Shown: positions 1-25,122 of the stretch, in pieces
Numbering within the stretch: position 1 is the first letter of the stretch
Layout of the letters: each line of letters starts with the position of its first letter
NCBI GenBank assembly: GCA_003254885.1
Contig: QANT01008315.1
Span: forward strand, 1-64,000
Origin: Purshia tridentata
Taxonomy: Eukaryota > Streptophyta > Magnoliopsida > Rosales > Rosaceae
Length of the DNA stretch: 64,000 bases
Direction: 5' to 3'
Program-made: the position numbers and the translations under genes
The notes under the pieces: model-generated
What the model saw: only the letters and a program-made list of their open reading frames with translations
The model's database searches: none
Told to the model about the DNA's origin: nothing

Positions 1-287
1 TGGGAACCAAAAAAAAAATAAAAATTTTTTATTCATGAAGTAATTTTTTTTGGGTTCAAGCTGCGAATTGTAATGTCATTATTTTTCTTCCCTCTTTAGT
101 CATGTCGGTTACCGTTATAAATTTTCTGTAGTGTACATGTATCTTGTTAGCGTACTGAAATTGACTGCTGAGTGCTGTAGTTATTTTATTATGCTTATTA
201 CTTTACTGCTGATTTGTGCACTGCATGTTCGATAATTTCAAAGATGAACTAGTCTTTATGGAGTTTGTATGTTTCCTCTCATTGCAG
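1..287 (+). other. Intron at the left edge, 5' part of AAA-ATPase gene lies outside
   Basis: AT-rich, T-rich sequence without a usable reading frame. It ends in a polypyrimidine stretch and the acceptor ATTGCAG just before the first visible exon at 288, so it is read as intron of the ATPase gene that starts left of the window. Confidence 0.7.
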
Positions 288-6570
<6,283 letters not shown>

Positions 6571-8446
6571 AGGCTTTTGTACAAAAGGGTTTTTCTTTAA
6601 TTTCTTTTTTTTTTTTAATTTTTGTTCGATAATTCTCCACAGTTCTCCTAGAGCCTATGCCCAAGTAATTTTCTCCCATCCTTTATGGGCTTTCTGGAGA
6701 ATCATTTTGTCTGTAAAATGAATTTCAGGTTATTAAGCTACTTTTTTCATCCTTAGTGTGATGGTGGCGAGTATAAGGGAAGTGAAGCCTTCAAAATATG
6801 TGGCTTGGCTTCACAGCTTGTCTTTTGTTCCCCATCCTCTTTCTGTTAGCATAAACTATGCCTCTTTTATTTGAATCTTAAGTTACTGTCGAGATCGTAG
6901 AGAAAACAAAGACAAAGGCAAAGACAGCACAATGGCCTTGTGCATATAATCATTTTTTATTGTTGTATGTCGGAATCGAACAATAAGCAGTTAGTAACCA
7001 AGACTCTGAACTGATTTTTTATTATGTATAATACATGAAGACACCACCAGCAGATTTTCTGTTTCTCATTTCACTTTCTTCACAACAATCAATATATTCG
7101 TATATCATTTAATGACGCAAGTTACATAATATTATTTCATATTGAATGTGGTTCGAAATTGGAATGATGTTGGATTAGTTTATTCTTATTGCTGTTGATT
7201 CTCATGGATTCATTTGGGTCCTTGAGATACAAATTAATTAATACCTCTAATATGGAAAAGTAGCAGACGAGTTTTAAACTTTTATTCTGTTTTAGTTTTA
7301 GTGATGAAAAAATTAATGTTACAATTTATTCAATAACATATTGTGAAATTTGAAAAACAATTTCTAATTTAATAGAAAAATCAACGGAAGTGTGAAAGTA
7401 GCACGCAGGAGGAAATTTGTGTGGTTGTTAATAAAAAAAAAATATTTATGAGTGGTAATCAAGCTTAAAAGTCTACGTGCAATTTTTTCTTTATAAAAAA
7501 TAAAATAAAAATGCTTATTTATACCAATGCCATCTAAAATATAGACTTTATTGCCCTTTGACCACTAAAACTTTAAATGCCTCGCTAACCATTAAAAAAG
7601 CTAACATGACACTTTTGTGACAAGTGCACCGGAACCAAATATATAAGGTGAGAGGAAGGAAGATAGGGAAAGTGAAAAAGAGAGAGAGTGGGAAGAAGAG
7701 AGAGGGGGAGAAAGAAATGGGGGGAAGAAGGAGGGCTTGAGAAGGCAAGACCTGCGGGTTGGGTGGTGGGGGAGGGAGAGTGGGGTGTCGTGTAACTGTG
7801 GTAATAGGGCTAGGCATCGATTTTGGTGGGTCAGTTTGGGATCCAAATTGTCAACCACCCTGAGGGCCAGCCCATAAGCATCCACAAAATTGTTGATTAG
7901 TTTGATTTTGGATTTGGTTGAGTTGTGGGTTATAACTGTTCGGTTTTGAGTTATGTTTCTAGTGAGATGAAGGTGGCGATTGTAAAGAGTAAACGTGCGC
8001 GAGAAGAGGGGGAGAGAGGAAAAGCTAAAAACAGAGAGGCGTGTACATAGATCAAAGAGAGGAGAGAGGAAAGAGCAGAAGAAGGGTCACTCATCACTAT
8101 GAGTGTGATGAATGAGAAGAAAAGAGAGAAAATGAAAGAGAGAGAGGAGTCAGGCGGGTCACGTTGTTAATGGGTGTAAGAAGGCCCAAATCGAAACCTT
8201 CCCAACAGATTTTGAGCCTAGTCGAGTATATGGTCCAATTTCTTCCAATGTAATGGGCCTGACCGAAGTCGGTTTGGTGGGCCGGTCGGGTTTGTGCCCA
8301 AGTTTCCAATAAAATAAAACCCAGTGAGTAACTAATCCCAGATCCGCACAGTGACCAGCCGTTAAAAACCCCGCTCCGGAACTCGTCTTCAACTGCCAAC
8401 ATCCGCATTCACAAGTCAAATTGAAAACGATTAAAATCCAAGTCCA
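6571..8446. other. Intergenic region with purine-rich tracts, COG2 promoter at its end
   Basis: No gene is supported. The first few hundred bases are probably the 3'UTR of the ATPase gene. Two long purine-rich stretches on the + strand (about 7640-7800 and 7985-8150, GAGAGA/GGGGAGA runs) generate artificial proline/serine-rich reading frames on the - strand. Nearer COG2 the DNA contains several TGGGCC-type (site II-like) hexamers, for example around 8172, 8252 and 8279, which probably belong to the COG2 promoter. Confidence 0.6.
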
Positions 8447-11400
8447 ATGGCGGACCCAATCCCAGCGCCGCACAGATCCGCCACCGACTTCTTCTCCGAC
8501 CCGCTCGACTCGCACCCGCTCTGGTTCAAGCCCGCGCTCTTCCTCGCCCCGGACTTCGACTCCGAGAACTACATTTCGGACCTCCGGACCTTCGTCCCCT
8601 TCGACACGCTCCGATCCGAGCTCCAGTCCTACCTGGCCTCCCTCAACCATGAGCTCATCGACCTCATCAACCGCGACTACGCCGACTTCGTCAACCTCAG
8701 CACCAAGCTCGTCGACGTCGACTCCGCCGTCGTCCGCATGCGGGCCCCACTTGTCGAGCTCAGAGAGAAGATCGAGCAGTTCAGAGGCTCCGTGGAGAAC
8801 TCCCTCGTGGCTTTGAAGAATGGATTAAAGCAGAGATTAGAGGCCGCCTCGGCCAGAGAGGTCTTGGAGCTTCTACTCGACACGTTTCACGTGGTCTCTA
8901 AGGTAATGCGTCTGAGTTTAGGCTTGGATTACAATTATAACCTGTCGCATAAAAATTAATTGGAGGATTTAGTGTTGGTGTTAATTGAAGGATTTTTCTT
9001 TTTTACTTGGAATTTGATGGCTTTTGAATTCTGAATTAAGTTTGAATTTGTATAATGAAAGCCTCGTATTATTTAATTTCATTTTTGGATCTGAAATTTT
9101 CTGCTATGAAATTGTCTGTATTTCCGATTTGAGAGCTTCGAAGAAGAATATAAGATGAGCAAATTGGAAAACTAATCTCGATTAGCCACAACCTTGTGTT
9201 GATCTAGATCGCATGTTGTATTGAGTGCAGGTTGAAAAACTAATAAAGGAGCTGCCCAGTTTACCAGCTGATTGGTCAAACGGAGATGTAAATTTGGCAG
9301 AGAAGAATTCTATTAGCAATGGTACTTCCTTACAGCTTGTTGAGAATGGAACAAATCTTAGAGATACTCAAAGCATGCTTTTGGAGAGAATTGCCGGCGA
9401 GATGAATCGGCTGAAGTTCTACATTGCTCATGCACAGGTTGCTTTTACTCTCTCGCATTTAGTTTTTGTTAAATTTGACTTTGATATCTTTAGCTGTGGC
9501 TTCAGTTTAAATTTCACATAAATTCAATTCACACTCGTCAGCTCTATTTTCGACTGTCCTTTATATTCATGGGTTACTGGCTATTGTGCTTTCAAGTTTC
9601 ACTGAACGATTAAAATTGAGATTGTTTCCTTTGAATGAGGCTTGGGGAAAGATGCTGAGGAATAAATTATACTCCAAGGGAATGGATTTTTGATGCTATA
9701 TATTTTTGTTTTGGTGAGAGGTGCAAAATGGGGGATCAACATTTCCTAACTAATTTTGTTCAGCTGTTGATGATTGGCAATTTAAAAAAAAATATTCTTT
9801 CCCTGGATCTTATATTCCTTCCCTCCCATCCCCACTAATTTTTTGTTGGCTTGTGGCAGGAATCCTGTGTATTTTTATTTATCATAATATTATAGTTAAA
9901 TACGTAGTGAATGTGGTAAACAGTCAGTAAGCTGTTGGACATTTTGTGCTCATCTATAATCTCTATTATGCCAGTACAGAACCTGCCTTTCATTGAAAAC
10001 ATGGAGAAGAGGATTCAGAGTGCTAGCCTATTATTAGATGCCAGCCTGGGACACTGTTTTGTAGATGGACTCGAACATCGAGATGCAAATGCAATTTATA
10101 ATTGCTTACGTGCATATGCTGCCATTGATAATACTAGGAGTGCGGAAGAAATTTTTCGCACAACTATTGTGGCTCCATTGATTCAAAAAATTATCCCACA
10201 TGGAAAGTCATGGGCGGCAACAAGGCCATCTGGAGATGAACTTGAGAATGATTATCAGCAGATCAAGCAATGTATTGATAAAGACTGCAACTTTTTGTTG
10301 GAAATTTCTTTTGAAGGTATTTCCATCCACCTTAGGCATTTTCTATTTTACTCCCATCAACTTAAGGTAGCTTTATAGTATAGTTGGATTTCTACAGAAT
10401 AGTCAATCATTTGCAATTATTCTGGGCCGTAAGTTTTAGCATCGGTCATTCTTACAACCTCGTATATGATCTGCTGATCTTCCCCTTTGTAGCTTTAGTG
10501 TCCCAAACTCCAATTTTTCTCTGTTTTTCAGTCTTCATTTTACAAAAAATATACCATATTTTCTTTACTATTTTTGTAACTCATTTGGCTAGAATTCAGT
10601 GCTACTGCTTTGTAATTATTTTACAAAAATGTACCATATTTTCTTCACTTTTGCATCATACTTTCATTAACATTTTTCTGCAACTCAGTTGTCTAGAATA
10701 TTGTTGCTTCATCACCATATTTTCGTATATGTTTATCCAATGCTCATGATTCTCGAGTGCACCCTAGTTTTGTAGATAAAGCTTGTGCGTCCATGTAGTT
10801 TCATGGATAACCAGTCCATGATAACTTAAAAAGGTCATGCTATAGTTAGTTATAATATTTTGCATTGACTTGCATTCATGAGCGTGTACCTTTTTCTTTT
10901 AAAGTCCCTTGACTCTATATGTTTTTTTTTTCAGAAAATTCTGGTTTGCATGTGTTTGACTTCTTGGCAAACTCAATCCTGAAAGAGGTTCTCTCAGCAA
11001 TCCAAAAGGGAAAACCTGGTGCTTTTTCACCTGGAAGGCCAACAGAATTCTTGAAAAATTACAAATCCAGCCTAGAGTTCTTGGCTCATCTAGAAGGTAT
11101 AAATTAGATATTTCCCCCATTAAAGTTCTAAAAACTGTGCATAGCTTATTCATCTTTGAATTGATGCATAGTGACGGTCTGTGACTATGTTGTTGCATGT
11201 ATATAAGTGCACATTTTGCTCATTATAGTTATAACATTGTATTGTCATGCAAGGCCACTGCCCATCCAGATCAGCTGTTTCCAAATTTCGAGCTGAAGCT
11301 GTTTATATTGAGTTCATGAAGCAATGGAACCTTGGGGTTTATTTCTCTTTAAGGTACTGAGCAGAATTCTTGGTAGTTGCTGTTTTTATTAAATAATTGA

Positions 11401-13897
11401 ATTGAGGTTGTATGCTGTGGACTGCTCTTTTAAGTTATTACTAGAATTACCTCAGGTTTCAGGAAATTGCGGGGGCTCTAGATTCTGTACTTGTGGCGAC
11501 CGGTCTTGTCCCTGTTCATAATGTACATTCTGGTCAAGGAAATTCTCCAGATTTAACATTAAAACAAAGTGTTACTTTGTTAGAGTGCTTGGAATCTTGT
11601 TGGAGAGAAGATGTTGTTGTTCTTTCTTGTGCTGACAAGTTTCTTCGCTTATCTTTGCAGCTTCTTTCAAGGTCAGTTTGAATTGGTGCCCAGATACTGT
11701 GTTTTAGTCTGTTCTACTGTCTTATAACAACTGACTACATATTTATTAATGTAACATAGATACTCGAATTGGTTGTCATCTGGACTGGCTGCTCGTAAGA
11801 TGGGTAATACTGGCTCCAACCCTGGCTTCGAATGGGCTATTTCAACTGTTCCTGACGATTTTATTTATGTATGTTTCATGTCCTGGTTTTGCTATATTTC
11901 TTGTCTTTTCCTGTAATATATAATATGTCCATGATTTGCTCAATGGTTTTTAACATGTCTTCGTTGCACTAAATCCATGCATAGCTGATAGGGAAAAATA
12001 AGAGTAGAAGTCTTCTTGGACTTGCATAAACCTGTGGAAAGACTTCACACATGCTATAATGTAGCTGGCTCTCACGAAATCACACCCATATACATCAGTC
12101 GATTTTATTCAAAAAGAAAAAAAGGAAAAAGAAATGGCATGTTCATTCTTAACCTGCAGACTGATACATGTTGTTAGCTTTGCAGATTATTCATGACATA
12201 AATTGTCTGTACAAGGACGTTTCTGGTGACTTCCTTGAACGTGTGCTCAAGCTTCTTTCTTCAAGTTCTACAGATGTCCTTGATCTTGTAAAACAGAGCA
12301 TCTTACAAGGAGGAAAATCATTGAATGATTTAGTACCTCTAGTTATAAACACAATTGTAGAGGCACTCGTTGAGAAGTCCGTTGAGGTAACTTTCATTGA
12401 TTGAGAATATTTTTGGGTTAATCATGGAGTGCAATAAGATGGATTCCATTAGGTTTATGCATACACTTTTGAAAATGTGAAATTATGTGATAGTAGTAAT
12501 ATTATGCTGTGGATGTGGATCGTGGAGTTATTATATGCCTGTTACATATATCTTAGTGCTCTGTTCTGGGCCTCTAATTTATTTGCTCAGTTTATTATTT
12601 CTTGTCTAATAGGACTTGAGACAGCTAAAGGGAATAACTGCAACCTACAGGATGACCAATAAACCTCTTCCTGTCAGACATTCACCCTACGTGTCAGGAG
12701 TACTGCGTCCCCTGAAGGTATGCATCCTTCTTTCTGTATGGCTAAGTTATCATCCTGTTACCAAACAAGCAAACTAGTTTCTCTTTTGTTTTCCTTCCCT
12801 GCTATCTGCAGTAGCTTGTTCTTTAGCTGTAGCAGTATTATAGGGTATTGTGTGGCAGAACCGAGATTGTTAGATAATATTTTTTAGTTGAATTTTGGAT
12901 AGTCAGTATATTAGTTAGTGTTCAGTTCTAGGATTCTCTATGCCAAAACCTACTGGAAAAGTTAGGAGTCAGAAACACCTTGTATTTAAGCATATAAGGT
13001 GGAGTACAATATCAATCAGGGTGTGCGTTAGGACATGGAGAATGTTATTAGTACTTCCACGTTAGATCACAGGTTCTAATATTTTCGTATTTTAATTTTC
13101 CAAATTATTTATAAAAGACCCTAAAGGAACTCTCTGAAAAAAGAGAATAAAGCATGATTAAGTGGATGTCTGTGCTAATGTCTGTGTTTTAATTTATGTA
13201 TGATCAATCCTTAAAACTGTGAATTACATTTTTACCTCATGCTAAATGACCTTAGTAAAATTGAAACAACACTATCCCTTGATGTTGTTTCAATTTAACT
13301 CTTAATTTATAAAGTATGCAGCATGTTGTGGCTTCAAATTTGTAAATTTTATTTCCAAATTATAAATTTCGTACTGAACTACCAACCAACTTCCAGCTTT
13401 TTTTGGATGGAGAGCGAGCTAAAATGTATCTGACAAAGGATGCTAAGGACACACTGACTCTTAATACTGCAACTGAGATCACCGGTCGTTATTATGAGTT
13501 AGCTTCGGATCTCGTTAGTGTGGTTAGTGTCCAGATGCTGAGATATATAACCTTTTAGTATTCACCTGCCTTTGTTTACCTTTTAAACTATCATAACCAG
13601 GCTAGGAAAACAGAGTCTTCACTTCAGAGAATAAGGCAAGGTGCACAAAGACGAGGTGGAGCAAGTTCAGATGTCTCAGATCACAATGTGTCCGACACTG
13701 ACAAGATTTGCATGCAATTGTTCCTTGACATTCAGGTAAGGAATGATCTACATAGTCCTTATGATTTGTTTGTTGTGTATATATATGTAGTAATGTTCTT
13801 TTTTGTCACAGTTTGATATGATATGTTTTGATAAGCTAAAACTGCATTTGAATATTGTCTCACAACATAACATGCCGAACTTTCTTGCAAGAGAATA

Positions 13898-13933
<36 letters not shown>

Positions 13934-14234
13934 ATACTAATATGTTTTGATAAGCTAAAACTGCATTTGAATATAGTCTCACAACATAACATGCCGAACT
14001 TTCTTGCAAGAGAATATACTATATATATATATTATTATACTCTGAGTTAGTAGATCTGAAGTTATTGGCTAACAAATCATGGCCATGAACAAGTGAAATA
14101 ATTAGTGACATTTTTTTCAGGAGTATGGTCGTAACCTCGCGGCCCTTGGTGTTGATGCTGCCAACATTTCAACGTACCGTTCCTTGTGGCAATGTGTTGC
14201 TCCCACAGACAGGCGAAGTGTGATTAATTTCTAG
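8447..14234 (+). CDS. COG2: Conserved oligomeric Golgi complex subunit 2
   Basis: COG2 is a subunit of lobe A of the COG tether, which captures vesicles returning Golgi enzymes. Twelve exons (8447-8902, 9231-9437, 9980-10316, 10935-11096, 11254-11353, 11456-11671, 11760-11868, 12186-12386, 12613-12717, 13397-13522, 13601-13735, 14121-14234) join in frame to 755 residues, essentially the length of Arabidopsis COG2. Residues about 15-150 form the conserved COG2 N-terminal helical region (FKPALFLAPDFDSENYISDL, FVNLSTKLVDVDSAVVRMR); the C-terminal exons carry the domain of unknown function found in COG2. The first exon is unusually GC-rich compared with the rest. The start was chosen because it is the first ATG, in the context CCAATGGCG, and matches the conserved MADP start. 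The intron from 13736 to 14120 carries a tandem duplication with a TA microsatellite. Confidence 0.95.
13820..14040. repeat. Tandem duplication with TA microsatellite in a COG2 intron
   Basis: A unit beginning ATATGTTTTGATAAGC occurs at 13821 and again at 13940 (period 119). It runs through an identical CAAGAGAATATAC segment into a (TA)n run and TTATTATAC. The copies differ by a single visible base outside the microsatellite (ATTGTCTC versus ATAGTCTC) and by the length of the TA run, so the duplication looks recent. It lies wholly within the last intron. Confidence 0.9.
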
Positions 14235-14903
14235 AATTTTGAGCATATTTGGCCTTGACTTGAGCTGATTGTAGATTTTTTTTTTTTTTTTACTTTTAAA
14301 TTAAAAGAGTTTTGTTGTAAGTCGACTAGTTGTGAAAGTGAAATGCATTTTTATATTTTTTATTGTAATGGTTGGCAATTGAACATCGATTGCAATTTAC
14401 TGGTAATATTCAGTATAATTTTTTTGGGATTGTGTATAGCAATGCATGCTTCAGAGACTAAAATTCATATCTAAAATTAAGGACAAAAACCATATGGCTA
14501 TGGATTTGGCAAATGATTTCTATATTAGATTTTTTGCAATTACATTCAAATCAAAACCATCGCTAAAATTTTAACCCCTTCTCCGAAATAAAGTTTACAT
14601 CATGGGTACGTAGTAGGAAATTTTGACATATATAGATACAAAAGGAAGAATCCCATTATTACAAAATCATTACTACAAGTCTACAATTCAATAAAAATCT
14701 CAACTAATTAATTAAACCCCAAAAAAAAGAATGAATTGATCAAATATATATACACTACACAAGCACTACAAGTAATGCAAGACATTATAAATCTATCGAG
14801 AGCTTTTCTTATGCAGAAGTCTATCAAATCTACAGATAGAAAAGTACAATCAAATTGATGGGTTTTTCCATAACTTCCGCATAAAAAAAGCTTCTAATAT
14901 CTA
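14235..14903. other. Convergent intergenic region, 3'UTRs of COG2 and CML
   Basis: AT-rich DNA between two genes that converge. It should hold both 3'UTRs and poly(A) signals (AATAAA-like runs on either strand). No further reading frame or repeat was recognised. Confidence 0.6.
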
Positions 14904-15326
14904 TCATTGCATCATTATTCTGAATTCTTCAAAGCATATCACCCCATCCCCATTCAAATCAAATTGATTGATCATCACCTTGCATTCTTCAAGGGACTTG
15001 GACTCACCCAATCTGCTAAGCATTCTCTTCAAGCTCTTGGGTGTTATGAACCCACATCCCTCCACATCATATACCTCAAAGGCATCTCTCAAACTCTTCA
15101 TTTTATCTTCATCTTCCCCACCTTCCATTAAACCCACAAGGTCCTCCAAACCCAGCAAGCCATCGCCATCCGAGTCCAACAGCTCCACTGCAACCTCAGC
15201 CTCGTTCTCCAGAATATCTCCACCCATCAACCCCAATCGACGCCTTAGCTCTGAGGGCGAAATCTTGCCATCTCCATCTTCGTCGAAGTAGCGGAAAACA
15301 CGCTCATATTCTATGTCACTCCTCAT
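14904..15326 (-). CDS. Calmodulin-like calcium sensor (CML)
   Basis: An intronless gene for a 140-residue protein made almost only of EF-hands, the plan of plant CML proteins that sense calcium and relay it to target proteins. Four loops are visible: residues 15-26 (DEDGDGKISPSE), 51-62 (DSDGDGLLGLED, with Asp at the last coordinating position), 87-98 (DVEGCGFITPKS) and 123-134 (DLNGDGVICFEE). Loop three lacks acidic residues at positions 5 and 12 and probably does not bind calcium. Loops one, two and four look competent. No signal peptide, membrane segment or clear N-terminal myristoylation glycine is present, so it is probably cytosolic or nuclear. Similarity is to the CML30/31 type; the exact orthologue cannot be fixed by eye. 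Confidence 0.92.
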   Translation of the reverse strand: MRSDIEYERVFRYFDEDGDGKISPSELRRRLGLMGGDILENEAEVAVELLDSDGDGLLGLEDLVGLMEGGEDEDKMKSLRDAFEVYDVEGCGFITPKSLKRMLSRLGESKSLEECKVMINQFDLNGDGVICFEEFRIMMQ

Positions 15327-15592
15327 TTACGTACAAAACAAATATAACTCAAAGTACTACAAGGTCTTAAAAATATCGAGGGACTCTGAAAATACAGAAA
15401 TGTAGTAAAAGAAAATATTGTATCAAATCCCGATTTATTTGTTAATTAAAGAGAAATGTCGAAAGCTTGAAGCATAATAATGGGAAATTCAGACTTATGT
15501 GTATGTATAGACACTACAGAATGATTGTGCCTGAAACTAAGAGAAAACCCAGTTGAATATTGCACTGAGACAATATTAACACAACCATGCAA

Positions 15593-15606
15593 CCTTATAT
15601 ATAGAC
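15593..15606 (-). promoter_or_regulatory. Probable TATA box of the CML gene
   Basis: Read on the - strand this is CTATATATAAGG, a near-ideal plant TATA box, about 270 bases upstream of the CML start codon. That leaves room for a 5'UTR of roughly 240 bases. No competing TATA motif of this quality lies closer. Confidence 0.5.
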
Positions 15607-16848
15607 TTGGAGGGCCGTGTGGTCATTGAGGTTCCAACCGACTATGCATCCCATGTTCTATGATGCTGGGAAGAAGTTGCTGTGAGTTTTCGAAGTGCAT
15701 ATGTATGTCATTGAAAACTGAAGAATTCAAAAAAGGGAGGAAAAATTAAAAAAAAGAGAGAAGAAGAAGTAATGAGAATAGCGTGGTTCACAGGTCGTTT
15801 GTTTCTGTCAACTGTCATGAGGAGAATAGTGAAAAGGAACAGACGAGGAAGCACAAAAATGGAGTAAGTTCAACGGTCTAGAAGTCTAGACTACACAACA
15901 CTAATCGTGTTTTAACGGTCAACTTCTTTCTTCTAAGATTAATTAATGTGTATTTATATTTCACAATAATAGTTTTCTTGGCTGGAATTTCATATAATTC
16001 TACGTTGCACACACGCCAATATTCGTGTGCAAGTGGGATTGAATTTTTCTTTCCTTTTAAATTTATAGAACTTTTAAAATCAAAGGCTTCATGAACGCTA
16101 GCTGATTGATTGCTTAATTGATTGGAATGCACCCACGTGACGTAAGATCTACGGTATGCAGCCAACTGCTTTTAGAGATGAGGTCACGTTGACTTAAATT
16201 TGATTGCCCAATGAATTAAAATTTAAATAAAAAAATAAAACTTCCACAGTAAATAAAATTTAATGAATAAATATTGCATTTTTTTATGGCTTACGCCCAG
16301 ATAGCAAAGATGACAATTTGAAGTTTGCACCAAGAAAAATATTGACCAAGCTCAAAATTCTAATTTAATTAATATAGTAATCTCAGCTAACAAAATTTTG
16401 GGCTCCAGTATTTAATCAATCACTAGTGTCAAAACGGCACGTCCAGTTAATAATAAGAACATATGAGAAAGCTAACAATATTTCTTAGAACCTTTTCCTA
16501 CTTTTACTAATCTAAAATAAGAATAAAATATTGGGAAAAAAAGTTAGACAAATTATGAAAACAAAGATTTTCCCCCATTGCAAAATACCACTCTACCCCT
16601 TGCTTATCTATCTGATTGACTGATATACATCAAGGCTATAGGGGTACCATACATACATAGCCCAATTCTAGTTTTCTCATTCCTTTGATCTGACAACCAT
16701 CCACACCTTGAGTCTATGATGAATTGGTCAAAGTTGCTGAGGAATAACCATTTGGTTGTTGCTCGAGCTTTATCAGAGTAAATATTGTTAATGGGGGTCT
16801 CTTTCAATAGTTCATCGCACTTTTCAATCTCCTGTTCCAAATTTCCAG
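15607..16848. other. Intergenic region between CML promoter and RNase J 3' end
   Basis: AT-rich, no supported gene. The right part (about 16560-16848) is likely the 3'UTR of the RNase J gene. Short open frames on the - strand here have no recognisable similarity and are treated as chance. Confidence 0.55.
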
Positions 16849-24016
<7,168 letters not shown>

Positions 24017-25122
24017 TTGTTCTGACACGCTCGGTCTGAACGGAGCTGAGTGCATAGAATGGTAGAGAGATAAACCCCCCAAAACCCCTAATTGCATGAG
24101 TTTGGAGGTTTCGGAGAGTCGAAACGGCGAAACGAAACCCCGGAAATCTCCAGTGGCGGGAGAGAGAGAGAGAGTGAGAGAGAGTGCAGAGTGAGTTCTG
24201 CAGTGGAGGGAGTTTTAGAGGAGGATTTTTGTAAGCTTCAGAAATATCTTTCTTATCATTTTTGGAAGAAGACAATGCAAGTGAAGTGATAAACTAAAAA
24301 AAACCACTCGCACGTGCGGACCACCCTGCTTTGCTTAAAACATATCCCTACTACTCACACCCCCACCCCCACACACATACTTTGTCTAGTTTTTTTTTTT
24401 GGCCAAACACATACTTTGTTTAGTTGTATACGCTGTACCAACAAAGTTTTACACGCTACCAAGTCACATACGGATGTTTTTAGATCCTTAAATATTGACA
24501 GGTCACTTTTTTACGGATAAATGTGTTTATATATCATGACATACATACGGGTTCACTTTTTCACGATCAACGTTTAAATCTTGGTATAAAAGTGGCTCAT
24601 TAACTTTAAATCAAGTGGCATATGACAAGTGAAAAGTTCACGGTGATAAAAATCTCAAGTTCAAACTTCCATTTTAGAAGAAAGAAAAACTACGCTACAA
24701 CAATGGAAAAGATTAAATGAAAATCCAAATTTTCATATAATCTGAAAACACTTTTAAATAATTCTGTCAAAACCTTGTAAAAAGTGTTTTTGGTTATTTC
24801 AAGCAGTGCATCGGGGAGAAGGAGAGAGCTTAAGCAAAGCAGCAGCAGCACTCGGAATCTCAGATCATGGCCCCATCAAGTGGTGTGCCTAAGCCAGCAA
24901 AAACAAATCAAAAGATTTATTGAATGTATAACCGTGTGTAATGCAATTCCACGACCTGAAGATGGAAATTACAGCAATCATCCCATATGGTACAACCATT
25001 GCAGCAACAACCTACAAGAAATCTGACTGTCTTGACTGTGGGAACAACTACAAGAAATCTAGGAGCTTGGTATCTTCCTTGGATGGGAACTAAATTTAGG
25101 TCTTTGTTTGCACAAGCAGTTG
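24017..25122. other. RNase J 5' region and CPI1 3'UTR
   Basis: The left part holds the 5'UTR and promoter of RNase J, with a GAGAGA run at about 24160-24190. The right part, up to 25122, should be the 3'UTR of CPI1. A + strand mini-ORF starting with ATGGCCCCATCAAG at 24867 ends after 18 codons and is not supported as a gene. Nothing else was recognised. Confidence 0.55.

Noticed and set aside
7548-8650. Proline/serine-rich and charged frames on the - strand before and over COG2
   Set aside because: They are reverse readings of purine-rich DNA and of the GC-rich first COG2 exon.
24867-24923. Mini-ORF starting ATGGCCCCATCAAG on the + strand
   Set aside because: Only 18 codons, no homology recognised, and it lies antisense in the CPI1 3' region. 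No splice continuation could be supported.
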